DNA from: Deuterostichococcus epilithicus
Lineage: Eukaryota; Chlorophyta; Trebouxiophyceae; Prasiolales; Stichococcaceae
Direction of reading: 5' to 3'
Assembly (NCBI GenBank): GCA_033439295.1
Contig: JAVTLE010000021.1
Location: 3,472,009 to 3,536,008 of the forward strand
DNA: 64,000 bases
A program made the translations under genes and the position numbers. The number at the start of each line of letters is the position of its first letter. Position 1 is the first letter of the stretch. Below, one piece after another: positions 49,701-60,400 of this stretch. The notes below the pieces were generated by a model. The model made no database searches, was not told where the DNA came from, and saw only the letters and a program-made list of their open reading frames with translations.

Positions 49701-52700
49701 ATCATCTGCAGCAACGGCACAAGGGAGGGAGGTGAGCACAGCCTCAGGATGCCGAGCGCCACGGTTCGCAGAGGAAGAAGGTGAACGAAAGCGCAGCCTG
49801 AGCTTCTGCGGCTCAACATCCACGTCATTGGGTCCCTGGCTGAGCAGCTCGGGGCTTGCTGTGAGGTCAGGTGAGTTTTAAGCTGTCTGTGAAGGGACGG
49901 CACCTCGCCGCTCTGTCAGAGTAGCGCAGGGCGCTCTGCGATAGGCTCAGCAGGTGCGCGTGTGCAGCCTGCCCTGACATGCGGGCCTGCGCAGACTTAC
50001 AACATCTGAAGGGCACCTGTGCACCTCCAGCAGAGCGCTTTAGCGGCGAGCGCGGCGGGACTTCAGTGTATCAACGGACGCGTCCCGGCAGGAGGCAAGG
50101 GACGTCCTCTGCAGCCGCCCCTCACCTTCAAGGTGCCGCGCAGCTTGTTGACGACGAGCGTGGCGAGCGCCTCCTGCTCGATGTCCTCCGCCATGATGAG
50201 CAGCGGGAAGCCGCCCCGGATGGCCGCCTCCAGGATGCCCACCATGTCGCGGGCGGTGGTGATTTTTTTGTCCACTAGCAGCACGCGGCAGTTCTCAAAC
50301 TCCGCAACCTGTGCGGATGCAGGGTCCCGAGTGTCAGAGCCGGGCGGCTGGGCTCAGGGCAGCGACCCTGGTCACCGCACTGCAGGCGCTGAGGTCCTTG
50401 ATGCAGCCCAAGGCAGAATGCGACAGGTGTTCGCCTCTGCCGCCTGCGGCCGGGAGGGTTGGCCCTGGCAGCTGCAGGAGGCGTGCGGCGGTCTGACACG
50501 TCCGCCAGTGTGCCAAAGCGGGCTGCAAGTTGGGCCTTCGTTGTGCCGCTCTGCCTTGAAACATCTGGCAAAAGGGGTGCAGGTTGTGGAACATGCATGA
50601 AACACAGGAACACTGCAGACGTCACGACCGCTGATGCCGAGCGTGACAAGGTCTACATGAGATTCCAAGGAGCCTCAGACTGCAATGCTTGAACTGTCAA
50701 CGCTTGCACCTGATGGGTTGCAGGCAAGGACATGCGCACAGAGCGTGAACCTGCAGCGGTCACCATGGCCGCCCCAGAGTCGGGGCGCCTGGCTACAGGG
50801 ATATCCTCTGCCCCAAAGAACCGCAGAGGCGCCTCACCATGCGCTCGGGGTCGGTGACGAAGTAGGGGGAGATGTAGCCGCGCTCGAACTGCATGCCCTC
50901 CACCACGTACAGGTGGTCCTCCGCGGTGCGGCTCTCCTCCATGGTCACCACCCCCGCACGGCCCACCTTGGCCATCGCGCCCGCGATGAGGTCGCCGATC
51001 TGCGCGAGTGCACCGTTTCGAAGGTTTTAGGCCTTCGAAACCACCTCCGACCCCCCCCCCAAAGGGAAGGGGGTCAGCCGGCGAGGCGAGGCTCACAGGC
51101 GGCGAGAGGCGCGGGCCAGAGGTTAGATGGGATGCAGCAAGTGCCGGCTGCCTGCCGCAGCGGCACGAAAACGCGCTTCCGTCTGTCAGACTGTGTGGAT
51201 GCAGCGCCGAGCCCGTGCCCACTGCCCTCCGCTCATCCGCTCAGCGACATGACACCCCAGGGAAGCACACGCACCACGCGGTTGTTGCCGGCGGACACGG
51301 TGGCGACGTCGGCAAGGCCCTCGTCCGTCACCTCTGTGCTGCTCTCCGCGAGACGCTTCACCAGCTGCGCCACCGTCTTCTCAATGCCGCGGGTGAGCTG
51401 CGGCAGGCGGGGGGCATGTCATGCGCGTCAACGCACAACATATACAACTACATCCTGGCATCAGACGCCGCGATGCATGCTACATGCGAAGGCACGAGTC
51501 CGAACGCGCAGCAGATGCAACTTGCTGAGGTGCCATGCGTGGCCCAGACACCCTGAGTCAAGGAGCAGCAAGATGACGGCAGCGGCGGAGGACGCAAGTG
51601 GCGCCCCACCTGCACGGGGTTGGCGCCGGCGGCAACAATCTTCATGCCCTCCGAAATGATGGCCGCCGACAGGATGGTGGCGGTGGTGGTGCCGTCGCCA
51701 GCAATGTCGTTTGTCTTTGCGGCTGCCTGCAAAGACTCGGCGCATGCTTGTTACAGCCTGGCCGCTGGCGCAGCAGCTTGCCGGCGTGCGCGCCGGTGCA
51801 TGATAAACACACAGAAGCGAGCTTGGGTGCCGAGCCCCAGGCCATCGGGGATCAGAGTGCAGCAGGGCAGGCATAGCACACCAGCATCAGTTTTGCCAGC
51901 CTGTCAGCATCCGCTGTCGCGACACCGGTGCAGAGAAGATCCTCTGGACAGCGGAGAGGATGACCCCGAAACGGAACGAGGATTGCATTGTGACTTGAAA
52001 AGCTCCTTCAGAGTTGCATCCCACCTGGCGCACGAGCTTGGCACCGATGTTCTCCACTGGATCCTCCAGCTCCACCTCCCGTGCCACCGTCACGCCGTCG
52101 TTGACGATCTTAGGGCTGCCATACTTCTGCTCCAGCACCACGTTGCGGCCCTGCAAGGCTTGCACACAGCTCGCTGTGTCTCGTTGATGTCTCAGAGACT
52201 TGGAGACTGCTTCGGGGCTGCGCTACTGCTCCAGACGCTGCGGCCCTGGAGGGCGGGTGCGAGTCAGCATGAGTGAGCCGGATTTGCCTCCTGCATCATC
52301 TCGCTGATGCAGGGCTGATGAGATCCGTGGCTCCTGGCTGACGAGATCGTGAGGCTGCCACCTTCCTCCAGCGATACATTGCAGCAAGTCGCTGCCCAGC
52401 CGAAGGTCGACTGCAACTCGCATTCAGTAAGTACCCATTCCAGCACAGCCCACGACCACACAGCACAGCCCACAGCAGCACAGCAGCACAGCAGCACAGC
52501 CCACGACCTCTGGCAGACGGCCTGCAAATCCCTCAAATGCTGCGGCCAGGAAGAACGCATGACTGTGCATCGGGTGCCTGCCCGCAGCACTGGAACACGC
52601 GCCAGCCTGCTGGAGACGAGGTCGTGCACAAAGCTGGTGTCGCATGCACAAGCATTGCCCGCTTGCCAGATCATCGGCGTCACCGACAAACTGCTGAAGG

Positions 52701-53224
52701 GAACACTCCTGGAACAGCTGACCATCTGACTGCGCTTTCGCGCAGCTGTGCTGCGATGACGCACACCCCCTGAAGCCAACGCACAGCGTCCCAGACATGG
52801 GCCATATAAACCCCACCTTGGGGCCCAGCGTGACGCCGACGACGGATGCCAGCTTGTCCACGCCGGCCTGCATCCGCTTCAGCGTCTCGCCGCTGCGGTT
52901 AAAGTGCAGCTCCTTCGCAGCGAAGGTCTGCACCGCGCCCCTCCGGCTGCGGCACAGGACGGAAGGCACGCCTGTTGTTCGGGTCTTGCACACTGGCGGC
53001 AAGCGGGGGCAACGCGGCCGGCAGTCTGCAAGCGATTGGCAGGGGAGCAGCGGTTGGCGGTCGGGAGCAGCGTCCCGCGGTTGCATAAAGTCTTACCTGG
53101 CCCGGAGCGCGTGTGCGCTGTGCTGGAGTGCCGCTGGCAGCACGACGCCGCGCGGGCGCAGCGCGTTTGCGCGCAGCACCGCCGCCGACTGCGATGTGCT
53201 GGCAGGCGCCCTGCAGGCATGCAT
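46706..53224 (-). CDS. CPN60B: Chloroplast chaperonin 60 beta subunit
   Basis: Group I chaperonin that folds plastid proteins, Rubisco among them, in a double ring with Cpn60 alpha and Cpn20/10. Fourteen exons: 53224-53097, 52946-52817, 52150-52025, 51726-51610, 51397-51275, 50999-50838, 50308-50126, 49705-49589, 49133-48927, 48495-48417, 48251-48181, 47493-47374, 47203-47111 and 46837-46706. All phases agree, giving 595 aa. Residues 1 to about 50 form a basic, Ser/Ala-rich transit peptide, followed by [23 protein letters not shown]-site motifs are [19 protein letters not shown] and [15 protein letters not shown]. The apical domain has [19 protein letters not shown] and [33 protein letters not shown] and [20 protein letters not shown] follow. 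It ends AGADMGGY, unlike the GGM repeats of bacterial or mitochondrial forms. Beta rather than alpha is judged from the N-terminal ELHFN and the C-terminal motifs. Three introns hold echoes of neighbouring exons. All 13 donors are GT. Confidence 0.97.
47709..48060 (-). repeat. Three decayed copies of a Cpn60 exon end inside the next intron
   Basis: Exon 11 ends at 48181 with [14 protein letters not shown]. The following 687-base intron has three degraded copies of this end: about 48060-48003 ([15 protein letters not shown]), 47882-47839 ([15 protein letters not shown]) and 47765-47709 ([13 protein letters not shown]). Similarity continues into the first intron bases, so the duplicated unit spans the donor. 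Spacing is about 170, 170 and 120 bases. The joined protein [14 protein letters not shown] reads correctly without any copy. Confidence 0.8.
48821..48868 (-). repeat. Decayed copy of a Cpn60 exon 9 segment
   Basis: It lies in intron 9, about 60 bases past exon end 48927. On the coding strand it reads [12 protein letters not shown] against [12 protein letters not shown] in the exon. Confidence 0.6.
49147..49162 (-). repeat. Telomere-like motif before a Cpn60 acceptor
   Basis: The coding strand reads CCCCTAAACTCTAAAC, 14-29 bases upstream of exon 9 (start 49133). Confidence 0.6.
49222..49265 (-). repeat. Decayed copy of Cpn60 exon 9 start with acceptor
   Basis: Upstream of exon 9 (start 49133) a copy of its first 40 or so bases reads [12 protein letters not shown] against [12 protein letters not shown]. 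It is preceded by CAG plus GT, as in the true acceptor. Identity is high over 30 bases, so this copy is younger than the ones near 48000. Confidence 0.75.
51015..51041. repeat. Perfect 10-bp hairpin beside a Cpn60 acceptor
   Basis: GTTTCGAAGG, a 7-base loop, then CCTTCGAAAC. The stem lies about 13 bases upstream, in transcript sense, of the AG before exon 6 (start 50999). A second imperfect stem pairs a long C run (51050-51060) with AGGGGGTC (51067-51074). Confidence 0.75.
52208..52392 (-). repeat. Two decayed copies of Cpn60 exon 3 start
   Basis: Exon 3 starts at 52150 ([16 protein letters not shown]). Upstream, in intron 2, about 52208-52255 shares the TGCTCCAG..GCTGCGGCCCTG core on the plus strand. 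About 52340-52392 reads [13 protein letters not shown] against [14 protein letters not shown]. Both are clearly worn; the second is convincing mainly by residue order. Confidence 0.5.
52436..52506. repeat. CAGCACAGC-type simple repeat in Cpn60 intron 2
   Basis: Irregular repeats of CAGCACAGC and CCCACGACC over about 70 bases, non-coding in the Cpn60 model. Confidence 0.8.
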
Positions 53225-54257
53225 GCAGAGCTGTCAGTCAGTCGTACAAGGAGGAACATCAATGGAGCTGGATGAGTGTGACTGCCATGTTGAAACGCCT
53301 CTGGCAGCACGGTGTGTGGTGCCGTACTGCATTTGCGGACTGCTGGCCGCAAACTTGACTGTGCGCACCATGTTTTGATGAGCCTAGCAAGCGTGCATGC
53401 CTGGCCAAGGACACACAAACGCAATGCCCTTCCACATTGGCGTTCCCTGAAGACGGACTTGCCCTGTTTTCTATCCCAAGGTGCCAGTGGCTGAGGAGAC
53501 TGCTGACTCCCAAATCAGCATGATGCAGCAAGATCCTGCCAAAGCTGCCATTGTGACAGGCGAAGTCGAGCAGGGTGATAGAATCCTTCTCGCTGGGTGT
53601 TTCGTGCTGGCCTGGCGCCCCGAGAAACGCATGCCAGAACGGCAGGGCAAGATCGTTATCTGCCGCTGGGCACGCCACTGCTCTGTGCGACGCTTCATGT
53701 ACAGATGAGACTCCTCAACCATCCAGACAACAGCTGCACATCCTGCAATTGGATCATACAAGTCTCCAGTCCTGGCCGACAGCAGGGCACTCACATCCTG
53801 CTCGTCGCGTTCATGATGTCCGTCGCACGCTGCGCCACGAGACCTCTTCGTTGATCGATTCCACGTTCAAGTACGTCCCTTGACTCGTCGTGACGTTCGT
53901 TTCAACCACACACGCGGGTGCAGCTTGCGAAAAGGGCAGGCCTGCGAGCGTCGTGACGGCTAAAACGCCGGAAGCTTCTAGGCGGCACCATGAGAGTCCC
54001 GGAAGGTTTCGGAGATAAGGCAAGCGCGCTGACGGCACTATTTGCGGTCGACGAACCTAGCTTTGGGTGTTCGGGGTGCCTCTCAGCATACATTGCGGCG
54101 CATCTGTTGAACCTCACTGCGTTTCATCAGGGTTGGAATGTGATCTCCGAAACGAAGCGAGCTTCCTGGGTAGGCTTAGGCCGCTCCGTGTGCACGCGCT
54201 AGACATCTTGCCTTTTCAAAAACATCGTTTCGAACGACATGTTAGCGCAGCAGCTCC
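53225..54257. promoter_or_regulatory. Divergent intergenic region, Cpn60 / GNAT
   Basis: 1.03 kb between two outward-facing start codons. A dyad GGAAGCTTCTAG near 53968 resembles a minimal heat-shock element (GAAnnTTC), but it lies 740 bases from the chaperonin start and is only a two-unit site, so it is weak. Uninterrupted minus-strand frames at 53259-53794 match no family I know. Confidence 0.4.
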
Positions 54258-56713
54258 TTGTGCGCGACCAAACAGGCATGCGCTTGGCAAAGCCGCATGC
54301 AAGGCTACCGCAGCTCACCTTCCGACGTGGAAATACCAGAGAGGCTCAGCTTCGACCAGGGAGCCTCAGGCACGGCACGATCTTCCGCGCGGAGCAGCCT
54401 GCGGCGGCTGCGGCGGAGACAGATGCGGCTCGGCCGTGCGACGGTCTGTCGACAACGGCGGGAGGCGCGATTCCTGCCAGTAATGGGTCATGGGCCGGCA
54501 AGGAGCCGGCAGCCATGGGAGACGCCGCTGGAGAAGTCCTTCTGGAGGTACGACACGACAGCACGTGCCTGTCGCGCAGCGGCGCCTGCACTGCACCGCG
54601 TGCACTGCAGTCTACCATCGGTGGCGGCGTTCAGGCAGCATCGTACTGGGACGCCAATCAGCAACGACCATGACAATTCAGCTGTGGCTGCCTATACCTG
54701 GCTGCAGCGGCAGCTGGGCGTAGGGCGGCTCACGATCGGGCGCATGGCGCCAGGGGAGCTGGGAGCGGCGGCTGTCATCGTGACGCGGGCATTCGCAGGC
54801 ACGCCCGAGGCGCAGTCGCTGCGTGACATCAGGTGCTTGATTATATTACCGTGCTCGATAAACCTCATATGTTCATAGCACATATATGCTGCATGCTGTT
54901 CCGAGCGCCTTGATCCAGGAGCCCCGGCCGCAGCGACGGGATCAACCTCAGGACTGACCTGCGCTGTGCTGTTGAGTGCGGCCTCGAGCAGCCGTGTGGG
55001 GGTTTGAGTCCCGGGACTGCATTGTCGCCCCAGCGATCCGACCGACCGGCATCCAGGGTTGGGCTTGCTCGGCTGCATGACCAGGCACCTGGCAGGGGCC
55101 TGATCAGGTCATGGAGTGCAATGCTGAGTTTCTGCGCTCCCGCATGAACACACAAATGTGCTGCCGGCCGAGTAGGTACCGAAACTTGTCAAGCCACCTG
55201 CACAGAGGCCACGATGCTGTGCGGTGCAGGGACTACATCGACACGCTGGCGGAGGATCCCGCGGAGTCACTGGTGCTGGTCGCGCGCCTGCGGCCGGCAG
55301 GTGAGCTGATCTGTTCCAGTTGCAGGGTTCAGGGTCTGCTGTTGCAGCTTGTGGCAAGGATTCGGCCAGTCCTGGACTCAAAGTCACTTGGCAGCATTAG
55401 CAGAGGGATCTGCAGAATTCTCCGTCTGAGGGGCGGCTAGCAAATCCACCGGTTTCGTGACTGATGTTGACAGCATCTGATTATCCAACAGGCGTGTTCC
55501 CGCGAGCACCGCATTTGTTCAAAAGCATCAAACCACGTGAAAGCACGAGCGCGTCGCCGCCGCAGACGGCGCAGGGCTGCCGGAGGGACGAGAGGCGCGG
55601 GTGGCGGGCGTCGCGATGCTGTCCTTCGTGCCAGCGACACGGGAGGCGTTCCCCAGCTTGCAGCCGCCGCCTGAGGCGGCGTACCTGTCCAACACCGCTG
55701 TGGATCCGTCCTTCCGAAGGTTAGCTGGTTTGCATATTGGGAGCATGCTCTGATTTTCCGGTAGGAGTCGTTTTACTCCAGCACTGCAGCCGCCCGAGGC
55801 GGCACACCTGTCCGATGCCGCCTGGCTCCGAAGGCAAGGCGGTTTTGATGCTCAAAATCTGGTGTGGTGGCGGACAGAGGGAAAACCCGTCAGCGTGCAG
55901 CCGGCGTGCCTGCTCAGCACTGCACCGGATGCTTCCTGCAGACAACCGCGCAGTCAGGAGCTTGCATAGTATCACGAAGTTTTGCCGCGGTCGCAGCCTG
56001 GCTGTCGTGCTGGACCCCTGCCTTGCAACTATGATGCTGTGCCGCGAGACCATCAGCCGTGTCCAAAGCAGGGAGCTGAGCGTTTCCCAGCCAGAGCCTC
56101 CTCTGCAGGACTGCAGCTGACGATCAGCGTGCAGCTGCGGCTCGCCGCCAATGCACAGCGCACCTTGAGCATTCGGATTGCAATGCGATCGCTGCAGGCA
56201 GGGCATCGCGCGGGCGCTGCTACAGGCGTGCGAGGACGCCTGCCACGCCGCCGGCAGCGACACGCTCACGTTACATGCTCGCCTGGCGGATGAGGCCGCC
56301 TTGCAGGTGCGACCTCGAGCCACGACAAAGAACTCCACACCTGTGGTGCCAGCCGATCGACAGGGCGGCTCAGGTCCAGGCTGAATTGCCACCGGGGCGC
56401 CCAGGCGCCTTGGCTGCGTGAGGTGCTATTGCAGGGCTTGCAGGCGTGTGCACTGGTCGACCGGCGCAGGGCCTGGATTAGTGCTGCATGCGAGCAGCCC
56501 CCTGTGGCTGGCCAGCACCCTCGGTTTGGTGCCACCTCTGCCCCCTGCCGCGGTCCATTCTCCGTGCGGTACGATTTGGCTCTCGACACGCATTTCCCGT
56601 CTGCACCGCAGCTCTACTCTTCAGCTGAGTTCAGGGACCTGGAGCGAGATCCCACCGGTTGGACTCCCTGGCGGCGCTACCGGCCGCGCGTGCTCATGGC
56701 AAAGCAGCTCTGA
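54258..56713 (+). CDS. GNAT-family N-acetyltransferase, plant plastid type
   Basis: Transfers acetyl from acetyl-CoA to an amino group. The related Arabidopsis GNATs act in chloroplasts on protein N-termini and lysines. Five exons: 54258-54832, 55206-55300, 55566-55719, 56198-56306 and 56612-56713. All phases agree, giving 344 aa. Residues 1 to about 135 are basic and Ser/Arg-rich and may hold a plastid transit peptide; the start is the first in-frame ATG and is uncertain. LGVGRLTIGRMAPGELGAAA opens the fold, then SLVLVARLRPAG, then GVAMLSFVPATREAFPSL and AAYLSNTAVDPSFR. The acetyl-CoA loop RRQGIARALL (R/Q-x-x-G-x-G/A) is split by intron 3 within the second Arg codon. The last exon starts LYSSAEFRDLERD and ends RVLMAKQL, with the usual aromatic 'LY' of motif B. 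The substrate cannot be told from sequence. Confidence 0.85.
55783..55836 (+). repeat. Decayed copy of GNAT exon 3 end
   Basis: Exon 3 ends LQPPPEAAYLSNTAVDPSFR at 55719. About 65 bases into the intron a copy reads LQPPEAAHLSDAAWLRR with two short deletions, and it runs through the old donor position (CCGAAGG in both). Confidence 0.8.
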
Positions 56714-57480
56714 CGGTCGTCAGCGGTCTGGGCCCTGCCACACCCCCACCCCGCACATGACTTGGCGGCGCAGCGGCTGGCGCTGCGGCGGGTGCACGCG
56801 CAGGGGCCTGGTGTCTGCGCTCGCTGACTACCGACCCTGCCTGGCCGCCGCGCTTCCTGTGCATGGTGCGACACCATTTCACCTTGAGTTTGAGCACCGC
56901 GCTGGAGCTCCCAGTTGGCGAGTGCAGGTCTGTGGTCTGCAGGCCCAGGCCTGCAGCAGTTGCTGCCCGGCAGTGCTGACCTGATACGAAACTCTGCCCG
57001 CATGTGCCTGCCATCACCTCGTCCCTGCTGACGCCAAGCATGTGATGGGGCCGTAACTGATATCTCAGGCTGTGCCTGCCATCCGACGTTTGGGCTGACA
57101 TGCTGCCTGCAACACTGCGCAGGCTGTCGACACGGAGCACGCTCAGTAAGTAGGCAGCGAGCGTGTGTTGATTGCCCGAGTGCGATGAGTCTACTCGTAC
57201 ATGTGTTTGACGCTGCCTGCGCTTCGGATTCTTCTCAACAATCGCTCGACTTCACAAGGGTGCACTTACAAGCACATTTCAGGCATGAGCTGCTCGTGGA
57301 TCACACAGACAAAAGCCGGTTCACAGTCTCTCGAAGGTCATTACCACCGCATCATGTTGCCAAAGTGCGCAAATGGCGCTACTGCCATAACCTTCTTACT
57401 TCATCCTTCTATACGTTGGGCAGCACCGCAGCTTTTTGCTTGCCACCCTTGCATCGCTAGCCGCGTTGCTAGCGGCGCCG
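56714..57480. other. Convergent intergenic region GNAT / NCL
   Basis: 767 bases between two stop codons. A plus-strand open frame at 57185-57460 has no recognisable domain or splice context. Nothing else is supported. Confidence 0.5.
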
Positions 57481-60400
57481 TCACTGCCAGCCAAGGAAGG
57501 TGTCGAGGCTCCAGACCAGCGCCAGGGAAGCAGGGAACAGCGCCAGTGCTGCTGCGCCCCACCACGCGGGGAAGGTCGCACGGCTGCCGCCTGCTGCGCC
57601 CACTAGTGCTGTCACGCCTGCACGGTCGCAAACATCCCGGGATGTGATGTAGCAGAGCGGCATCCGTGCAAAGGAGCATCCTTGTCTACGAGATTCAGTC
57701 TGCGGCAGCCGAGCACGACAGGAGGGAGCATGTGTGATGCTAACGTCGCTGGCTTGCTCGCTCGGCCACACCGGCAATGCCTTCAGCCCCCTGTTTAGAC
57801 AGCATGCTCTAGCCACTCGCATGTGCAGTGCTGCCGCAGCTGGCCAAACACGGCTGTTGTGTGTCTGAAAGCCGGTGCCACATGCTTGCGAACGGCGCAC
57901 CGACAATGACGGCCACCTCGGACGAGTACACCCAGTCCAGGCGCTGCTTGGCGACCACCAGCAGGAAGAGGCCCAGGCACAGGGTGTTGTTCATCGTCAC
58001 GGCGCCGTACACCTGCATCCTTTCACGGATGTTTGGACAGATGCGAGGGTGGAGCCTAAACCCTATTTGCACCGGCGACGCTGAAAACCCAAGTGCGAAC
58101 CCTTTCGTGGCAGAGCCCCAAAGACGGCTGAGCCTATGCTTGCTTGTTATTGTGCAGCTGATGCAACAATGCAAGCTCAACGCCGACAGTGGGCACGAGT
58201 GGTCAGGCAGGGGGGAGGGAATGCGGGAAGGGGGAAGGGGTCGTGCGCTGCACCTGAGCGAAGGTGAGGGAGGCGTTGCGCTGGCGTTTGCGGGCGGCAA
58301 ACTTGAGTGACGACAGCAGCTCGCTCGCGTTGCTGGCCAGCGGCGTCAGCACGAAGGCCACGAAGAAGGCGGGGATGCCGCTGGCCTGCGGGCGCGACAT
58401 CGGCTGGGTTCAAGGTCATGCCTCAGGCACAGTGCGGGCGGGGCAGGCACCAGTTCGGGGAGCGCGGGCGGGGCAGGCACCAGTTCGGGGAGCGCGAGCT
58501 CGTAAAGGTAAGGGCAGAGTTTTTCGAGGTGCGACACTCGCTGTGAGCAGCACCAGTGCTGCAGAACAGAACAGGTCTGTCCATCACGCACCACCCCAAC
58601 CCGAGGTGATGAATGGATGGTCTCCAGGCCTTGCCTGCGACAGGTGCGACAGCGAGTCCACCAGCGGGTCGGAAAAGGCGGCGCACACCGCGAGACCGCC
58701 GCCCATGCCTGCCACGGCGCGCACCGCTATCTGCGAGTCCGACAGCGGCTGCGCACCCTCCTCCAGGTCCGCGTCGTCGCCGTCGTCGCCGCTGACTGCA
58801 GCTGAGCCGCCCGCGCCCTCGGCGCTGCAGGCGGCAGAGTTGCAGAGCCAGCGTCAGGAGCCGCTGCGTCGCATCAGTGCAAGCCCAACCGCTGCATCGC
58901 ATCCGTGCAACCCCTGCGTTCTCGGCAGCCAGCTCAGCAGCAAGGAGTCACAGACTCACCTGGCGAGCACATTGTCTGGGACTGCGCCGCCGCCGGCAAC
59001 GTGCGCTTCCTTCTCCCGCACCCACCTGCACCATGCAATGTGTCTCGCAGTCAGCTCGCAGAAGCATGAAGCGCGGTTGGTGACGGTGCGATTCCACGGT
59101 GCTGCTTCAGAAGCATTGACGATCAGACGAGCTACTCGTGATGGACCGTTCGACCACCAGATTTGCGGAGGCATGATGCCCATTTGTCAAAAGCCTGCAG
59201 CAGCGGCAGACGCAGTCCAGGTGATGCAACGGGAAAGCGTCTGGCTTTTATGGCATCAGGAACCGCCTTACCCAGCAGCTCTCAGCCGCCGTGATTCGTC
59301 GTAGCGCACGGTTTCCTCTCGCATTGCAGAAACCCCGTGATTTAGCTGGACTGTGCGCCTGCCCAGCGCGGCGGCAGAGTCGCCGCGGGTGATGCGCCAC
59401 ACCATATCCAGGGTTCCAGATTCGGAGACCACCCCTCCCTCAGCAGCTCGACCAACCCTACCTACGGACTGATCCGCCTCAATCTGCAGGTCCACTTTGA
59501 GGTGTACCTGTCCAGCGCGGTGGCGAACTCCGTGCGGGTGATGCGTCGATCGGCATCAGGGTCCAGCTCCTTCAGCCAGAAGCGCAGCTCGCCCTCCGCA
59601 TCCGCCAGCCGTGCCGCGGTGCTGACCTCAAGCGCTTCCAGCATCGCGCCCAGCTCGCCTGGTGGAGCAGGGTCGAGCCTGGTTTCAGCAAGCTTGTCAG
59701 ACGAGACATGCGGCGATTGCGGCGATCAACCGTGCCACGGCGCTGAACCCCCAGCACCTCCAGCGTCGCGCATCGCTCACCAGAGGTGCCAGGGGTCAGA
59801 GGTGGTGATCGTGAGGGACTGACAGGCACATGGTGACGGGGCTGAAGTCTACCAGGTTCCGAGTAGAGATGGTGGCTGTGGTCGAAGGTTATCAGCGGCG
59901 GCCGTACTGCTGCCGCCGCTGCTGTGGCCCACTCCGAGTCGACACATTGCTGGGCTGCTGCTGCTGCTGACACAAGCGGGCTGCTGGAGGAGATGCAGTT
60001 GACACGGCACTGGGCTGTCGATTTTGGACGTTGGCCTGCAACGAAGTGCCACCAAGTGCATGTCAGCATGCCTGTGTCCACAGCGCCGTCGTCGTCGGTG
60101 TCGAAGCGGTCGAACAGTCCGGCGACCGCCTCCTGCCGCAGCGCGCCCCGCGCATCGACCAGCGAGCCCAGCGACGCGGCGGCGTCCACCAGCGCCGCGG
60201 CCGCGGCGATGCGCTGCCGCTTGCGCCGCGCCTCCGCGATCTTGCGCTCCTGCAGCTTTGGCACCGCCACCTGCGGCGGGCCAAGCACAGCACCACTGGG
60301 TGCGCTGCAGGGCTGGCGACAGAGTCGATACCCGAGTGCATTGTTTGGAAGACGCTGTCAGAACCTACGAGGGTCAAGACCCTCAGACGCATCGGACAGA

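Noticed and set aside
53960-53985. Heat-shock element upstream of Cpn60
   Set aside because: Only a two-unit GAAnnTTC dyad, about 740 bases from the start codon; such dyads are common by chance.
54990-55030. Possible tRNA B-box (GGTTTGAGTCC)
   Set aside because: No matching A-box or acceptor-stem pairing at the right spacing; it lies in a GNAT intron.
56420-56480. Further echo of GNAT exon 4 in intron 4
   Set aside because: Only a few matching residues (LLQGLQAC); not above what GC-rich sequence gives by chance.
57185-57460. Plus-strand 91-codon frame after GNAT
   Set aside because: No similarity, no splice context, and composition like the intergenic DNA around it.
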